Below are positions 41,362 to 50,515 of a stretch of 64,000 nucleotides of DNA, piece by piece. The notes beneath the pieces are model-generated. The model ran no database searches. It saw only the letters and a program-made list of their open reading frames with translations, and was not told the DNA's origin. Source of the DNA: DASYLJ01 sp036009625 (GTDB taxonomy: Bacteria > Desulfobacterota > Binatia > DP-6); NCBI GenBank assembly GCA_036009625.1, contig DASYLJ010000095.1, positions 14,400 to 78,399 of the forward strand, given 5' to 3'. The position numbers were made by a program, and so were the translations under genes. How positions within the stretch are numbered: position 1 is the first letter of the stretch; each line of letters starts with the position of its first letter.

Positions 41362-44136
41362 ATGAATTTCACCTATCGGCTCCAGCTCCACGCCGGCTTC
41401 GGCTTCGCCGCCGCCCGCGACGCGGTGCCGTACCTTCACACGCTCGGCGTGACCCACTGCTACCTCTCGCCCATCCTGCGCGCCGGACCGGGGAGCACGC
41501 ACGGCTATGACACCACCGACCACGCCATGCTGAACCCGGAGCTGGGAAGCGACGACGACTTCGCCGCCCTCGCTTCGACCGCCGCCGAGCACGGCATGGG
41601 GCTCGTCGTCGACATCGTGCCGAACCACATGAGCGCGGACGCGGCCGTGAACCGCTGGTGGCGCGACGTCCTGCGCCACGGCCGCGCGTCACTGTGGGCG
41701 GACGCCTTCGACATCGACTGGGAGCCGGTGAAGGACGAGCTGCACGGCCGCATCCTGCTGCCGGTTCTGGGTGCGTCGTATGGGGAGGTCCTCGAACGCG
41801 GCGACCTCGAGCTGGCACTCGTCGACGGCGAGGCATCGGTGCGCGGGCCGGGGATCGACGTGCCGATCGACCCACGCGAGCTGCCGCGGGTCTTCGAGCC
41901 CGCGATCGACGCGCTGCAGAAGCGGCTCGGCGACGACGATCCCGCCGTTCAGGAGCTGCAGAGCATCGTCACCTCGATGCGCCATCTGCCGGCGCGTCAC
42001 GAGACCGATCCGACCCGCATGCGCGAGCGTCAACGCGAGACCGACGTGACCCGCGAGCGCTTGCGGCGCCTGCTGGCGGACTCCCCCGACGTCCGGGAGC
42101 ACATCGACGCGGCGGTCGTGGCACTGCGCGGCACGCCGGGGCGGCCCGAGACCTTCGATGCGCTGCACGAGCTGCTGGAGACGCAGGCATATCGACTGGC
42201 GCACTGGCGAACCGCCTCGCACGAGATCAACTATCGCCGCTTCTTCGACGTGAACGGGCTCGCCGGCCTCCGCATGGAGGTGCCGGCGGTGTTCGACGCC
42301 ACGCACGCGCTCGTCGGCCGCCTGGTCGCCGACGGCCGGATCGCGGGCCTGCGTATCGACCACATCGACGGTCTCTTCGATCCCGAAGCCTACCTGAATC
42401 GGCTCCGCAGCCACCTCGGCGCCGACGTCTGGCTCGCGGTCGAGAAGATCCTGGGTCCCGACGAGCAGCTGCCGCGCGCGTGGCCCATCGCCGGCACCAG
42501 CGGCTACGACTTCCTGAACGACCTGAGCGGCGTCTTCGTCGACGGGCGCGGCCGTCGCGCGCTGCTGCGCACGTGGCAACGCTTCACCCGCTCACGGGCC
42601 TCGTTCGACGACGTCGTGCTCGAGAGCAAGCGGCACATCATGGACACCAACATGGCCAGCGAGCTGAACGTGCTGGCGCGTGCCTTGAACCGCCTCTCCG
42701 AGCGCGGCCGCCGCACGCGCGACTTCACGCTGAATGCCCTCCGCCAGGGCCTGCGCGAAGTGGTGGCGGCGTTCCCGGTCTACCGCACCTACGTCACCGA
42801 GCGCGGCGTCACGGCGACGGATCGCGCCGCGGTCGCCACCGCCGTCGCGCGCGCTCGCCGCCGCAACCCCACCTTCGACCGCACGCTGTTCACGTTCCTC
42901 GAGAAGGTCCTCCTGGCCCCGGCCGACCTGCCGGAGCAGCTCGCCGTCGCCATGAAGGTCCAGCAGTACACGGCACCCGTGCAGGCGAAGGGCGTCGAGG
43001 ACACCGCCTTCTATCGTTGGGCCCCGCTCGCCTCGTTGAACGAGGTCGGTGGCGACCCAGACCGCTTCGGCCTGGCACCGGCCGAGTTCCACGCCCGCAA
43101 TGCCCGGCGGCGCGCGCAATGGCCGCAGGCGATGCTGGCAACGTCGACGCACGACACCAAGCGCGGCGAGGACGCGCGCGCACGTCTGCACGCGCTCTCC
43201 GAGCTACCGCGCGAATGGAGTCGCAACCTGTCCGCGTGGGCACGCACGAACGGCGCCAACCGCACCCGGCTCGACGACGGTCCGGCGCCTGCGCGCGCCG
43301 ACGAGTACCTCGTCTACCAGACGCTGCTCGGCATCTGGCCGCCGGGTGCGACCGCGGTGCCCGACGGCTTCGTCGATCGGGTGCGGGAGTACCTCCTGAA
43401 GGCGGTGCGCGAGGCCAAGGTGCACACCAGCTGGACGGTCGCCGACGACGCCTACGAAGCCGCGCTCGTGCGCTTCGCCGAACGCACGCTCACGGGGCCG
43501 ACGTCGAGACGGTTCCTCGCCCAGTTCCTGCCGTTCGCCGCCACACTCGCGCGCGCCGGCATGGTGACGTCGCTGGCGCAGGTGGTGCTGAAGCTCGTCA
43601 GCCCGGGTGTGCCCGACGTCTATCAGGGCACGGAGCTGTGGGACCTGACGCTGGTCGACCCCGACAATCGACGCCCCGTCGACTTCGAGCGCCGGCGTCG
43701 CGAGCTCGACGCGCTCGACGCCGCTGGGCCCAGCACGATGCGCGACCTCGTCACCGGCTGGCACGACGGCCGCGTCAAGCTGGCCGTCACGGCACGTGCC
43801 GGCCGCCTGCGACGCGACGCCGCGGCGCTCTTCCTCGACGGCAGCTACGAGCCGCTCGACGTCACGGGTGCGAAGGCCGACCACGTCGTCGCCGTCGCGC
43901 GCCGCCTCGGCGACGCCGCGGTCGTCGCCATCGTGCCGCGGCTCGCGGCCGGGCTCATGAGCGACGCGCAGCCGCTGCCGCTCGGACCCGAGGTGTGGGG
44001 CGATACGCGCGTCGCCACGCGCGATCCCCTGCTCCGGGACGTCTTCACCGGTACGACGCACCACGGCGGCCCCGATGGCCTCGCCGTGGCCGACGTCCTC
44101 GTCGACTGTCCGGTGGCGCTGCTCTACACGCGCTGA
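41362..44136 (+). CDS. treY: Malto-oligosyltrehalose synthase
   Basis: The 924-residue GH13 enzyme isomerises the reducing-end alpha-1,4 bond of maltodextrins to alpha,alpha-1,1. It begins NFTYRLQLHAGFGFAAARD and carries STHGYDTTDHAMLNPELGS. Catalytic residues by motif are D333 in LRIDHIDG, E361 in LAVEKILG and D598 in TSTHDTKRGED. Full length for the family. It completes the TreY/TreZ route but is separated from treZ by about 9 kb and lacks a convincing sigma-54 element. It converges with the FAH-family gene, overlapping by 13 bp. Confidence 0.95.
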   Translation: MNFTYRLQLHAGFGFAAARDAVPYLHTLGVTHCYLSPILRAGPGSTHGYDTTDHAMLNPELGSDDDFAALASTAAEHGMGLVVDIVPNHMSADAAVNRWWRDVLRHGRASLWADAFDIDWEPVKDELHGRILLPVLGASYGEVLERGDLELALVDGEASVRGPGIDVPIDPRELPRVFEPAIDALQKRLGDDDPAVQELQSIVTSMRHLPARHETDPTRMRERQRETDVTRERLRRLLADSPDVREHIDAAVVALRGTPGRPETFDALHELLETQAYRLAHWRTASHEINYRRFFDVNGLAGLRMEVPAVFDATHALVGRLVADGRIAGLRIDHIDGLFDPEAYLNRLRSHLGADVWLAVEKILGPDEQLPRAWPIAGTSGYDFLNDLSGVFVDGRGRRALLRTWQRFTRSRASFDDVVLESKRHIMDTNMASELNVLARALNRLSERGRRTRDFTLNALRQGLREVVAAFPVYRTYVTERGVTATDRAAVATAVARARRRNPTFDRTLFTFLEKVLLAPADLPEQLAVAMKVQQYTAPVQAKGVEDTAFYRWAPLASLNEVGGDPDRFGLAPAEFHARNARRRAQWPQAMLATSTHDTKRGEDARARLHALSELPREWSRNLSAWARTNGANRTRLDDGPAPARADEYLVYQTLLGIWPPGATAVPDGFVDRVREYLLKAVREAKVHTSWTVADDAYEAALVRFAERTLTGPTSRRFLAQFLPFAATLARAGMVTSLAQVVLKLVSPGVPDVYQGTELWDLTLVDPDNRRPVDFERRRRELDALDAAGPSTMRDLVTGWHDGRVKLAVTARAGRLRRDAAALFLDGSYEPLDVTGAKADHVVAVARRLGDAAVVAIVPRLAAGLMSDAQPLPLGPEVWGDTRVATRDPLLRDVFTGTTHHGGPDGLAVADVLVDCPVALLYTR

Positions 44137-44990
44137 GTGTCGGCCGGCTCGTCGATGACGCGGTTCTCGATGACGCCGATACCCTCGATCTCGATGCGCA
44201 CGACGTCACCCGTCTTAAGGTAGCGCTTGATCGGCCCGCCCACGCCCGAGGGGGTGCCCGTGGAGATGACGAGGCCCGGCTCGAGCGTGAAGACGGTGGA
44301 GAGCGTGGCCACCATGTCGAAGCAGTCGAAGATGAACTCGCGCGTGTTCGAATGCTGGCGCTGCTCGCCGTTGACCCATGTCCACAGGTCGAGCCCGTGC
44401 GGATCGATGGCGTCGGACGTCACGATCCACGGGCCGATCGGTCCGTGCGTATCGAACGACTTGCCGAGCGTCCACGTCGGCGCCTTGAACTGCCAGTCTC
44501 GCACGCTGACGTCGTCGACGACGAGATAGCCCGCGATGACCTCGTGCGCGCGCTCCTTCGGCACGTGGCGACAGCGCTTGCCGATGACGAACCCGAGCTC
44601 GCCTTCGTAGTCGAGCTTGCTCGAAATGCGTGGCAGGTGGATCGGGTCGAACGGCCCGGTGACGCACGCCGACTGCTTGTTGAAGAAGAGCGGAAACTTC
44701 GGCGTCTCGAGCCCGGCCTCCTTGATGTGATCGGCGTAGTTGAGACCGATGGCGAGGAACTCGGGGGGTCGCCGCACCGGAGCTTCGAGGCGGACGTTCT
44801 CGAGCGCGAGCCGCGGGCCGGGCTTGTCGAGGGCCGCACGCGCCGCGGCCATCGCGTCCTCGCCCGCCTCGAGGAAGGCGATCATGTCGCGCGGCAGCTC
44901 CGGGGCGACCGCGGCGAGGTCGACGATCTCCTCGCGATCGACGACACCGAGACGGGTGGTGGCGCCGTGGCTGAAGGTCGCGAGCTTCAT
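44124..44990 (-). CDS. Fumarylacetoacetate hydrolase-family protein
   Basis: The 288-residue product has the FAH C-terminal fold: FLAIGLNYADHIKEAG, LDYEGELGFVIGKRC (metal-binding Glu pair), YLVVDDVSVRDWQ and LVISTGTPSGVGG. Members are hydrolases, decarboxylases or isomerases of 2-keto acids in aromatic or sugar-acid breakdown; the substrate is not decided by sequence. Its ATG overlaps the peroxiredoxin stop by 4 bp, so the two are co-translated. Confidence 0.9.
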   Translation of the reverse strand: MKLATFSHGATTRLGVVDREEIVDLAAVAPELPRDMIAFLEAGEDAMAAARAALDKPGPRLALENVRLEAPVRRPPEFLAIGLNYADHIKEAGLETPKFPLFFNKQSACVTGPFDPIHLPRISSKLDYEGELGFVIGKRCRHVPKERAHEVIAGYLVVDDVSVRDWQFKAPTWTLGKSFDTHGPIGPWIVTSDAIDPHGLDLWTWVNGEQRQHSNTREFIFDCFDMVATLSTVFTLEPGLVISTGTPSGVGGPIKRYLKTGDVVRIEIEGIGVIENRVIDEPADTQRV

Positions 44991-45478
44991 TTGCCGAGGC
45001 GGCGCAGCGTCTCGAGCGCCTCCGGGATGTGCTGCGTCGCCTTCAGCTGCGAGTTGAAGACGTGTCGCACGGTGCCGTCTTTGTCGATGACGAAGGTGAC
45101 ACGGCCCGGCAGCACGCCGAGGCTCGCGGGCACCTTGTAGGCCTTGCGCAGCTTGCCGCCCTTGTCGGACAGCAGGATGAACGGGAGCTTGTACTTCTCG
45201 GTGAACTTGCGGTGCGACTCCTCGCTGTCCGAGCTGACGCCGATGACCTCCGCGCCGATGTCGCGGAACTCCTCGTAGCTGTCACGGAACGCGCACGACT
45301 CCTTCGTACAGCCGGGCGTGTCGTCCTTCGGATAGAAGTAGAGCACGACGGCCTTCTTGCCGCGGAAGTCCTGCAGGCGCACCGGGTTGCCGTTGCGGTC
45401 CGGCAGCTCGAAGTCCGGCGCCTTCTCGCCCACCGTCAGTCCCGGCGATCCTCCACCGAACAGATCGAGCAGTCCCAT
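44987..45478 (-). CDS. Bcp/PrxQ-type peroxiredoxin
   Basis: The 163-residue product has the peroxidatic Cys in DDTPGCTKESCAFRD, with a second Cys five residues later (the PrxQ resolving position), then VIGVSSDSEESHRKF and VTFVIDKDGTVRHVF. It reduces hydroperoxides in the cytoplasm with thioredoxin-like donors. GGAGGGAA precedes the ATG. It is the first gene of a two-gene unit with the FAH-family gene. Confidence 0.93.
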   Translation of the reverse strand: MGLLDLFGGGSPGLTVGEKAPDFELPDRNGNPVRLQDFRGKKAVVLYFYPKDDTPGCTKESCAFRDSYEEFRDIGAEVIGVSSDSEESHRKFTEKYKLPFILLSDKGGKLRKAYKVPASLGVLPGRVTFVIDKDGTVRHVFNSQLKATQHIPEALETLRRLGK

Positions 45479-45524
45479 GTGCGTTCCCTCCGAGGCAGCG
45501 CCCTAGCACGGGGCGTTGCAGGCG

Positions 45525-45809
45525 TCACGCCTCGACGGTCACGCCCCGCCAGAAAGCGACGTGGTTGGCGATGTTCGCCGCCGCCGGCAACGGATCGGGG
45601 TAGAACCAGGCCGCGTCGCCGTTCGTCTGCCCATCGATCACGACGTCGTAGTAGCTGGCCACACCCTTCCAGCCGCAGGTGGTGTGGGTCGCGCTCTCGC
45701 GCAGGTACTCGCGCTTCACCGCGTCGGGCGGGAAGTAGCAGTTGCCCTCGACCGTCTCGCAATGGTCGCTCTCGGCGATGATCGTTCCCTTCCAGATGGC
45801 TTTCGGCAT
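45525..45809 (-). CDS. DUF427 protein
   Basis: The 94-residue product shows the DUF427 pattern: KAIWKGTIIAESDHCETVEG, NCYFPPDAV, THTTCGWKGVASYYDV and AAWFYPDPLP. The conserved Cys-Gly-Trp-Lys-Gly is present. The function is unknown, probably a small cytoplasmic enzyme. It is divergent from a zinc-ribbon peptide gene. Confidence 0.87.
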   Translation of the reverse strand: MPKAIWKGTIIAESDHCETVEGNCYFPPDAVKREYLRESATHTTCGWKGVASYYDVVIDGQTNGDAAWFYPDPLPAAANIANHVAFWRGVTVEA

Positions 45810-45837
45810 GCGAGCGACCTTCGCGGACGCGTCCGGC

Positions 45838-45855
45838 ATTGGCAAGGGCTTGGCG
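45838..45855 (+). promoter_or_regulatory. Weak sigma-54-like element before the zinc-ribbon peptide gene
   Basis: TTGGCAAGGGCTTGGC keeps GG-N10-GC and a good -24 (TTGGCA), but TTGGC replaces TTGCW at -12. The predicted start near 45866 is 8 bp before the ATG at 45874. Tentative. Confidence 0.35.
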
Positions 45856-45873
45856 CGATGGTACGAGCGACCC

Positions 45874-46014
45874 ATGGCGGATGGGGTGGTGGTGCAGGAG
45901 TGTCGCGAGGCGTGCCCGGTGTGCGACGGCCGCGTCGTGCCGATGCGCGGCAAGCTCGTCTGCGAGCGCTGTCGGGCGATCGTCGAGACGTGCTGCGACG
46001 GCGGACGACAGTGA
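45874..46014 (+). CDS. 46-aa zinc-ribbon peptide
   Basis: The 46-residue product has CPVC and CERC knuckles 18 residues apart (CREACPVCDGRVVPMRGK, then LVCERCRAIVETCC), a minimal zinc ribbon, plus extra cysteines at both ends. There is no signal peptide. An ATG further upstream in frame would add hydrophobic residues but overlaps the divergent DUF427 gene. The function is unknown. Confidence 0.6.
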   Translation: MADGVVVQECREACPVCDGRVVPMRGKLVCERCRAIVETCCDGGRQ

Positions 46015-46042
46015 CGTAGCGGTCGGCGGTCGGTCGGTCGGG

Positions 46043-46837
46043 TCAGGGACGACGCCACGTCGTCTCCCATTGATCGGCGGCCGCGTTCCATTCCTCGAGG
46101 CACAGCACCTCGGGCTCGCCGTAGACGCAAATCTGGACGGCTCCGCCGTCCAGCTTGAGGAGCACGTCGTCGTGGTCCTTCGTGAGCGTCTCGTAGAAGT
46201 AGCCGTGGAACACCTGACCGTCGGTGGTCGGGTCGTTCGGTTCGACGCTGTAAGCGACGTAGGCCAGTCCGGCGAGCTGATCGGATCGGAGCGTCGCGCG
46301 GACCGCGCAATCGCCCCAGGCTGGATAGATCTGGAGCGCACGACGCGTGTCGTCGGGTGTTGGCCACACCTCGTACGCGCACCAGTGTGCCCGCGGCTTC
46401 GTCCGCAGCACTGGCTCCGCCGGCGGGGGAATGCACGGAAGGCGTCCCGCCGACTTGATTCCGGCGAGCACAGCGGGCGCGCGGCCGTCGAGCACGCGGT
46501 AGACAGTCGGCTGAAATCGCTCGAGGTGGACGATCGGGAAGAGGGGGAAGGCCGGCACCGACGGATTGACGGAAACTGGATACCGGGCCTCGAAGTCTGC
46601 GTACGATCCGACGGCGTCGATGATGAGCTCCAGACTTGCGGCGAGCGCCTCCTTCCCAGCCGATGTGTCGGTACGAAAGATCGCCTCGAGCTCGCCGAGC
46701 CGCGTGCCGCCGAAGCGATCTACGAAACGCGGATAGACGATCCGCAGGCCCTCGAACTCCCGCGCCGTGAGCGGGCGATCGAGGAGCACTTCGACGATCT
46801 GCCGTTGTTCCGCCTCGAACTCGTCCTCGCTGCTCAT
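46043..46837 (-). CDS. Hypothetical 264-aa protein
   Basis: I do not recognise this protein. The N-terminal quarter is helical and charged (VEVLLDRPLTAREFEGLRIV). The C-terminal part has aromatic-rich strands (HWCAYEVWPTPDD, QVFHGYFYETLTKDHDD, VQICVYGEPEVLC). There is no signal peptide or membrane helix. The start at 46837 has GGGAGA upstream. It follows the large secreted-protein gene at 46896 by 58 bp on the same strand. Confidence 0.7.
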   Translation of the reverse strand: MSSEDEFEAEQRQIVEVLLDRPLTAREFEGLRIVYPRFVDRFGGTRLGELEAIFRTDTSAGKEALAASLELIIDAVGSYADFEARYPVSVNPSVPAFPLFPIVHLERFQPTVYRVLDGRAPAVLAGIKSAGRLPCIPPPAEPVLRTKPRAHWCAYEVWPTPDDTRRALQIYPAWGDCAVRATLRSDQLAGLAYVAYSVEPNDPTTDGQVFHGYFYETLTKDHDDVLLKLDGGAVQICVYGEPEVLCLEEWNAAADQWETTWRRP

Positions 46838-46895
46838 GACGATCTCCCGTGGGGCCGAAATTGCCCGCCGATTCCGCAGGGGCCGCCGGACGCGA

Positions 46896-48323
46896 TCACA
46901 GGCTGCGCCTGAGCGTCGCGATGGCGGCGGCGATCGCTTTCGCATCGGAGACCAGTTGCGTCCGCACCGGCGCGCCCACCAGCTTGCCGGCGCGACGCGT
47001 GCCCAACTGGCGGACGTAGAGCGCGATTCCGCGCCCCGCACGCGTCAACGCCTTGCGAGCACGTCGGGCATCGGTCGTCAGCAGCTCCCTCGTCTGCGTC
47101 AGCTTGTCCCCGGCCACGTCCACCGCACGCAGCAGCCGCGGCCGGAGCGCTGCGGGAATGTCGTTCTCCGTTCGAGCGCGCAGGCGTCCCACCTGGCAGG
47201 CAATGGACGCGACCGGCGGCTCGGACGGACACGCCGGCATCAGGGTCGTCGAGGACGTCGACGTCGTGACGACGCTACTCGAGGTCGAGGACGTCGATGT
47301 CGATGTCGTACTGCTGGTCGCGAGCGTGGTGTCGGTGGTCGTCGTGCTGCTGCTCGACGTCGTCGTCGATGTCGTGGTGGTGCTGACGACACTTCCGGCG
47401 ATCCGGATGCGGACGGGACGCGTCGTCCCGAGGGGCGGCTGTCCGTCGTCGGTCGCCGTCACGAACTCCGCATTGTCCGTGCCGGCGTCACCCGCGGTCG
47501 GTGCGAGATGGAGCGTAGCGGTGCCGTCGGCGTGGTCGACGATGCCGGCGAACGCCGGCAGGTCGAGCGCCGAGAACATGATCGCGTCGCCGTCCGGATC
47601 GTTCGCAGCGAGGGCGAGGTCGAGCACCGCCCCCGGCTCCAGATCGACGGTTTCGATCGCGGCGAGGATCGGTGGCCGATTGCGGATCTCCACGGTGACG
47701 GGAACGTCCACGCCGACGACGCCGTTCTGGACATGAATCACGTCCTGACCGGGGACATTGGCCGTCAGTTCTCCGTCTGGCGAGACGCCGACGACCGTCG
47801 CAGTTCCGCTGGCCACCGCATAGGTCGTTCCGGCCGCTGCGCGCGTGACATCCACCTGGGTCCCGTCACCGAACGACCCGAGGACGAACAGCGGAATGCG
47901 CTGCCCCGCATAGGTGAACGACCACATCGGCGGCGACACGGTCAACGTCGACAGCGAACCGGACGGCGCGATGGTGATGGGGAGCTCGCCGACGATCGAC
48001 GTATCGCCGCTGCGCGCCACGGCGACCAGCGTGAACTCCCCGATGCGTGACGGCGGGAGCGGCGCCGTCACGATGAAGGGGGGGCCGGTCGCGACGCCGA
48101 CGATACCGAGTCCTCGCACGTACGCCGCGACCAGGTCGATGGGCGCATCGGCGGTGACCTCGACGGTGAGCAGCGATCCCGGCGCCAGCGTGGCGCCCGC
48201 GGCGGGCTGCACGAAGACCAGCGTGGACGCCGCCGATACCCGATCCACGGCGAGGGCCATCACGAGTGTCAGCCACCCGAGGAGGACGCACCGTCGACGA
48301 CGGGATGCGGGTGGCGCGTTCAT
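46896..48323 (-). CDS. Secreted Ig-like protein with Thr/Ser linker and helical C-terminal domain
   Basis: The 475-residue product has a signal peptide (RRRRCVLLGWLTLVMALAV), bacterial Ig-like domains (residues about 32-215) and a cadherin-like segment (ALAANDPDGDAIMFSALDLP). A Thr/Ser linker of about 50 residues (nt 47237-47391) follows, then a helical C-terminal domain of about 110 residues with basic helices (RARKALTRAGRGIALYVRQL). The linker-plus-helical-end layout is shared with the giant protein at 2253-5873. Its ATG overlaps the hydrolase stop by 4 bp. Confidence 0.75.
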   Translation of the reverse strand: MNAPPASRRRRCVLLGWLTLVMALAVDRVSAASTLVFVQPAAGATLAPGSLLTVEVTADAPIDLVAAYVRGLGIVGVATGPPFIVTAPLPPSRIGEFTLVAVARSGDTSIVGELPITIAPSGSLSTLTVSPPMWSFTYAGQRIPLFVLGSFGDGTQVDVTRAAAGTTYAVASGTATVVGVSPDGELTANVPGQDVIHVQNGVVGVDVPVTVEIRNRPPILAAIETVDLEPGAVLDLALAANDPDGDAIMFSALDLPAFAGIVDHADGTATLHLAPTAGDAGTDNAEFVTATDDGQPPLGTTRPVRIRIAGSVVSTTTTSTTTSSSSTTTTDTTLATSSTTSTSTSSTSSSVVTTSTSSTTLMPACPSEPPVASIACQVGRLRARTENDIPAALRPRLLRAVDVAGDKLTQTRELLTTDARRARKALTRAGRGIALYVRQLGTRRAGKLVGAPVRTQLVSDAKAIAAAIATLRRSL

Positions 48324-50380
48324 GGCGCTGGAGTGAAGCGGGTCATGTCGTAGAGCGCCGCGACGACCTCGTCTGCGACGGCCTGCGATCGAAGCTCCGG
48401 GGTCCCCGTCAGCGGGAAGGCCTCGGAATGCACCCCGTTCGACAGCAGGAACCTCTGCGTCGACAGCGGCGCGCCCGCACGCGCCCCCTCGCCGCGCTGA
48501 CTACTGACGGCCACGATGAGGTCGTTGTCCTCGCCGTGAATGGTCCCGAAGCCCGGGAACGGTCGACAGTGGCCGACCAGCACCAGAAAGACGTTCAGCT
48601 CGAAGCTCGCGAGGAGCTCTCCGGCATCCGTCGTGTCGCCGACGACGGTGAAGACCGCGAGATCGCTCGGCTGCCGATTGAGCACCGCGATCGAGGGCGA
48701 TGGCAGCGTGCCGTCGCGAAACGTCCCGGTGGGATCACGCAGGTCCAGAACGCCGGTGCTCAACGTCCGTGGGAACGAGATGTCGGGAGCGTTCTTGGCA
48801 TCGGGGACATAGCGGCAGCTCTCTTTGGGATGGAAGACAGGACGCCCCATCTGGTTCGTGAAGAACTCGCTGTAGCACCCGCATGGTTGAGACTCCGCAT
48901 TGTCGTCGATCAGGACGTTCGCGAGCTTGCTGCCATTGTGCGGCCCGGCGATGCTCACCAGTCGCTGGATGGAGCCCTTGCCGTAGTTGCCCTTGTGCCG
49001 ATACCCCGGCCGCACGCTCACGGTGCGCGCGATGAGTGTGCCCAGGCTGTGCGCGACCACGCCCACGCGCGCCACGGCCATCGCGCCCTGGTCACGTTGC
49101 AGCTCCAGGATGCCGCCGATCATTCCGCGCAACGTCTGCACCGGCTCGGTGTCCGTGCGCGGGTCGAATCCCACGTCGGATCGAAACGAGACGGGAAAGA
49201 CGTCGCGGAACCCCGCGGCCTCGAGCGTCGTCGGATAGAGCGGGAAGAACGTTCCCGGGCCGTCCCAGAGACCGGCGAGAAACAGCACCGGCGGACGGTG
49301 CAGGACGAGATCGAAGACGACGACGTCCTGGTCGTCACCGGGGTCACGCGCGCGAAGCGTGAGCGCTCGCGATGCCACGGCGCGGTCGGGCTCGGCGGCG
49401 AAATCGGTCGGGGCCGTATAGACGACGAACACCCAGTGACCGTAGTCGGTCGAGATCGGCGCGACCGGCATGCCGGGAGTGACCGGTGCGCCCGCGAGCG
49501 TGGTCAACGACCCGCCCGCGATGCCGTCGTCCTCGAGAGCGAACGCGAGCGCCGTCGTGCTCGGCACGCGCACCAGCAGCTGGGACACGCCGTCGGCGGC
49601 GACGTTGGCCTCGGTCGCGTCACCGGTCTTCGACCGCATCGTGCCGCCCATGACCAGACCGATCTCGTTCGTCGCATCGATCGCGTAGGTGTCGCCACCG
49701 CCGACGAGCAGATCCGGATTGGGATCGACGATCGCGGCCGTCCCTCCTTCCAGCGTGTCGATCTGGAAATCGGCGAACCAGAAATCGATGGGCGGAACCG
49801 CCGAAATCGTCTGTCGGGCGAATCCTCGGCGTATGTTCGAGAATCGCAGTGGCGATGGGGCCGAGCGCGGCAACACGTCGTCACCCGGGGGGAAGAACGG
49901 CGTGTCGAGCGGACTCTGGAACAATCCGAGCTCGAAGCACGTCCCGTTGGTGGAGGCGCACCCGTTGAAGAACGACGGCACCCCACCGTCACCCGATCGA
50001 GCACCGAAATAGCTGCGATTGCCGGCGAAGACGCCGACGGTGACCCCCGGAAAGACGACCGCTTCGCCGCCACCGAATCGCACACGCATCTCGAACGGCG
50101 GCATCGGCGTGGAGACATACAGTCCCTCGATGTCCCCGGTTGCGCCCGACGTCGACTGATCGACGGCATCCGAATCGAAGACGATGCGCCCGTCGACCGG
50201 AAGGTTCGAACCGATCGTGGTCCCGCCCGGCAATCCACTCGGCGTGCTCGGGCCCTGCGCCGCCGATCCCGACAGGCGCCCGGTGACCTCGAAGGTCACG
50301 GGGGCCGCCACCACGAGCGCCGGGCACATGATCACGCACGACACCAGGATCGAACTTGCTAGTCTGCTCGCAAACGACAC
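48320..50380 (-). CDS. Secreted alpha/beta hydrolase (lipase-like) with large N-terminal domain
   Basis: The 686-residue product starts with GTG and a signal peptide (about residues 1-25). Residues 26-330 are beta-rich, resembling secreted PEP-CTERM-type or adhesin domains with cysteines (NGCASTNGTCFEL). From about residue 360 an alpha/beta hydrolase follows: PPVLFLAGLWDGPGTFF (oxyanion region), nucleophile Ser in VGVVAHSLGTLIART, ISIAGPH-like VSIAGPHNGSKLAN and a late His (NGVHSEAF). It is probably a secreted lipase or esterase. Translation is coupled to the Ig-like protein gene. Confidence 0.78.
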   Translation of the reverse strand: MSFASRLASSILVSCVIMCPALVVAAPVTFEVTGRLSGSAAQGPSTPSGLPGGTTIGSNLPVDGRIVFDSDAVDQSTSGATGDIEGLYVSTPMPPFEMRVRFGGGEAVVFPGVTVGVFAGNRSYFGARSGDGGVPSFFNGCASTNGTCFELGLFQSPLDTPFFPPGDDVLPRSAPSPLRFSNIRRGFARQTISAVPPIDFWFADFQIDTLEGGTAAIVDPNPDLLVGGGDTYAIDATNEIGLVMGGTMRSKTGDATEANVAADGVSQLLVRVPSTTALAFALEDDGIAGGSLTTLAGAPVTPGMPVAPISTDYGHWVFVVYTAPTDFAAEPDRAVASRALTLRARDPGDDQDVVVFDLVLHRPPVLFLAGLWDGPGTFFPLYPTTLEAAGFRDVFPVSFRSDVGFDPRTDTEPVQTLRGMIGGILELQRDQGAMAVARVGVVAHSLGTLIARTVSVRPGYRHKGNYGKGSIQRLVSIAGPHNGSKLANVLIDDNAESQPCGCYSEFFTNQMGRPVFHPKESCRYVPDAKNAPDISFPRTLSTGVLDLRDPTGTFRDGTLPSPSIAVLNRQPSDLAVFTVVGDTTDAGELLASFELNVFLVLVGHCRPFPGFGTIHGEDNDLIVAVSSQRGEGARAGAPLSTQRFLLSNGVHSEAFPLTGTPELRSQAVADEVVAALYDMTRFTPAP

Positions 50381-50406
50381 AATCCCGCCCCAAGTCCTCT
50401 TGCGAC

Positions 50407-50423
50407 TGCGCGCACATTGCCAG
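50407..50423 (-). promoter_or_regulatory. Possible sigma-54 promoter of the secreted hydrolase
   Basis: On the minus strand: CTGGCAATGTGCGCGCA, a perfect CTGGCA half, GG-N10-GC spacing, but a poor -12 (GCGCA). The predicted start near 50396 gives a 16-nt leader to the GTG at 50380. Tentative. Confidence 0.35.
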
Positions 50424-50515
50424 AAATGACAGTGCTATCGCATTTACCTGCGGGGGATTCGCGGCGTCAAGGACGATCCACGCCACCCACGGCGCACGGG
50501 GCTCGCACCGGCTGG

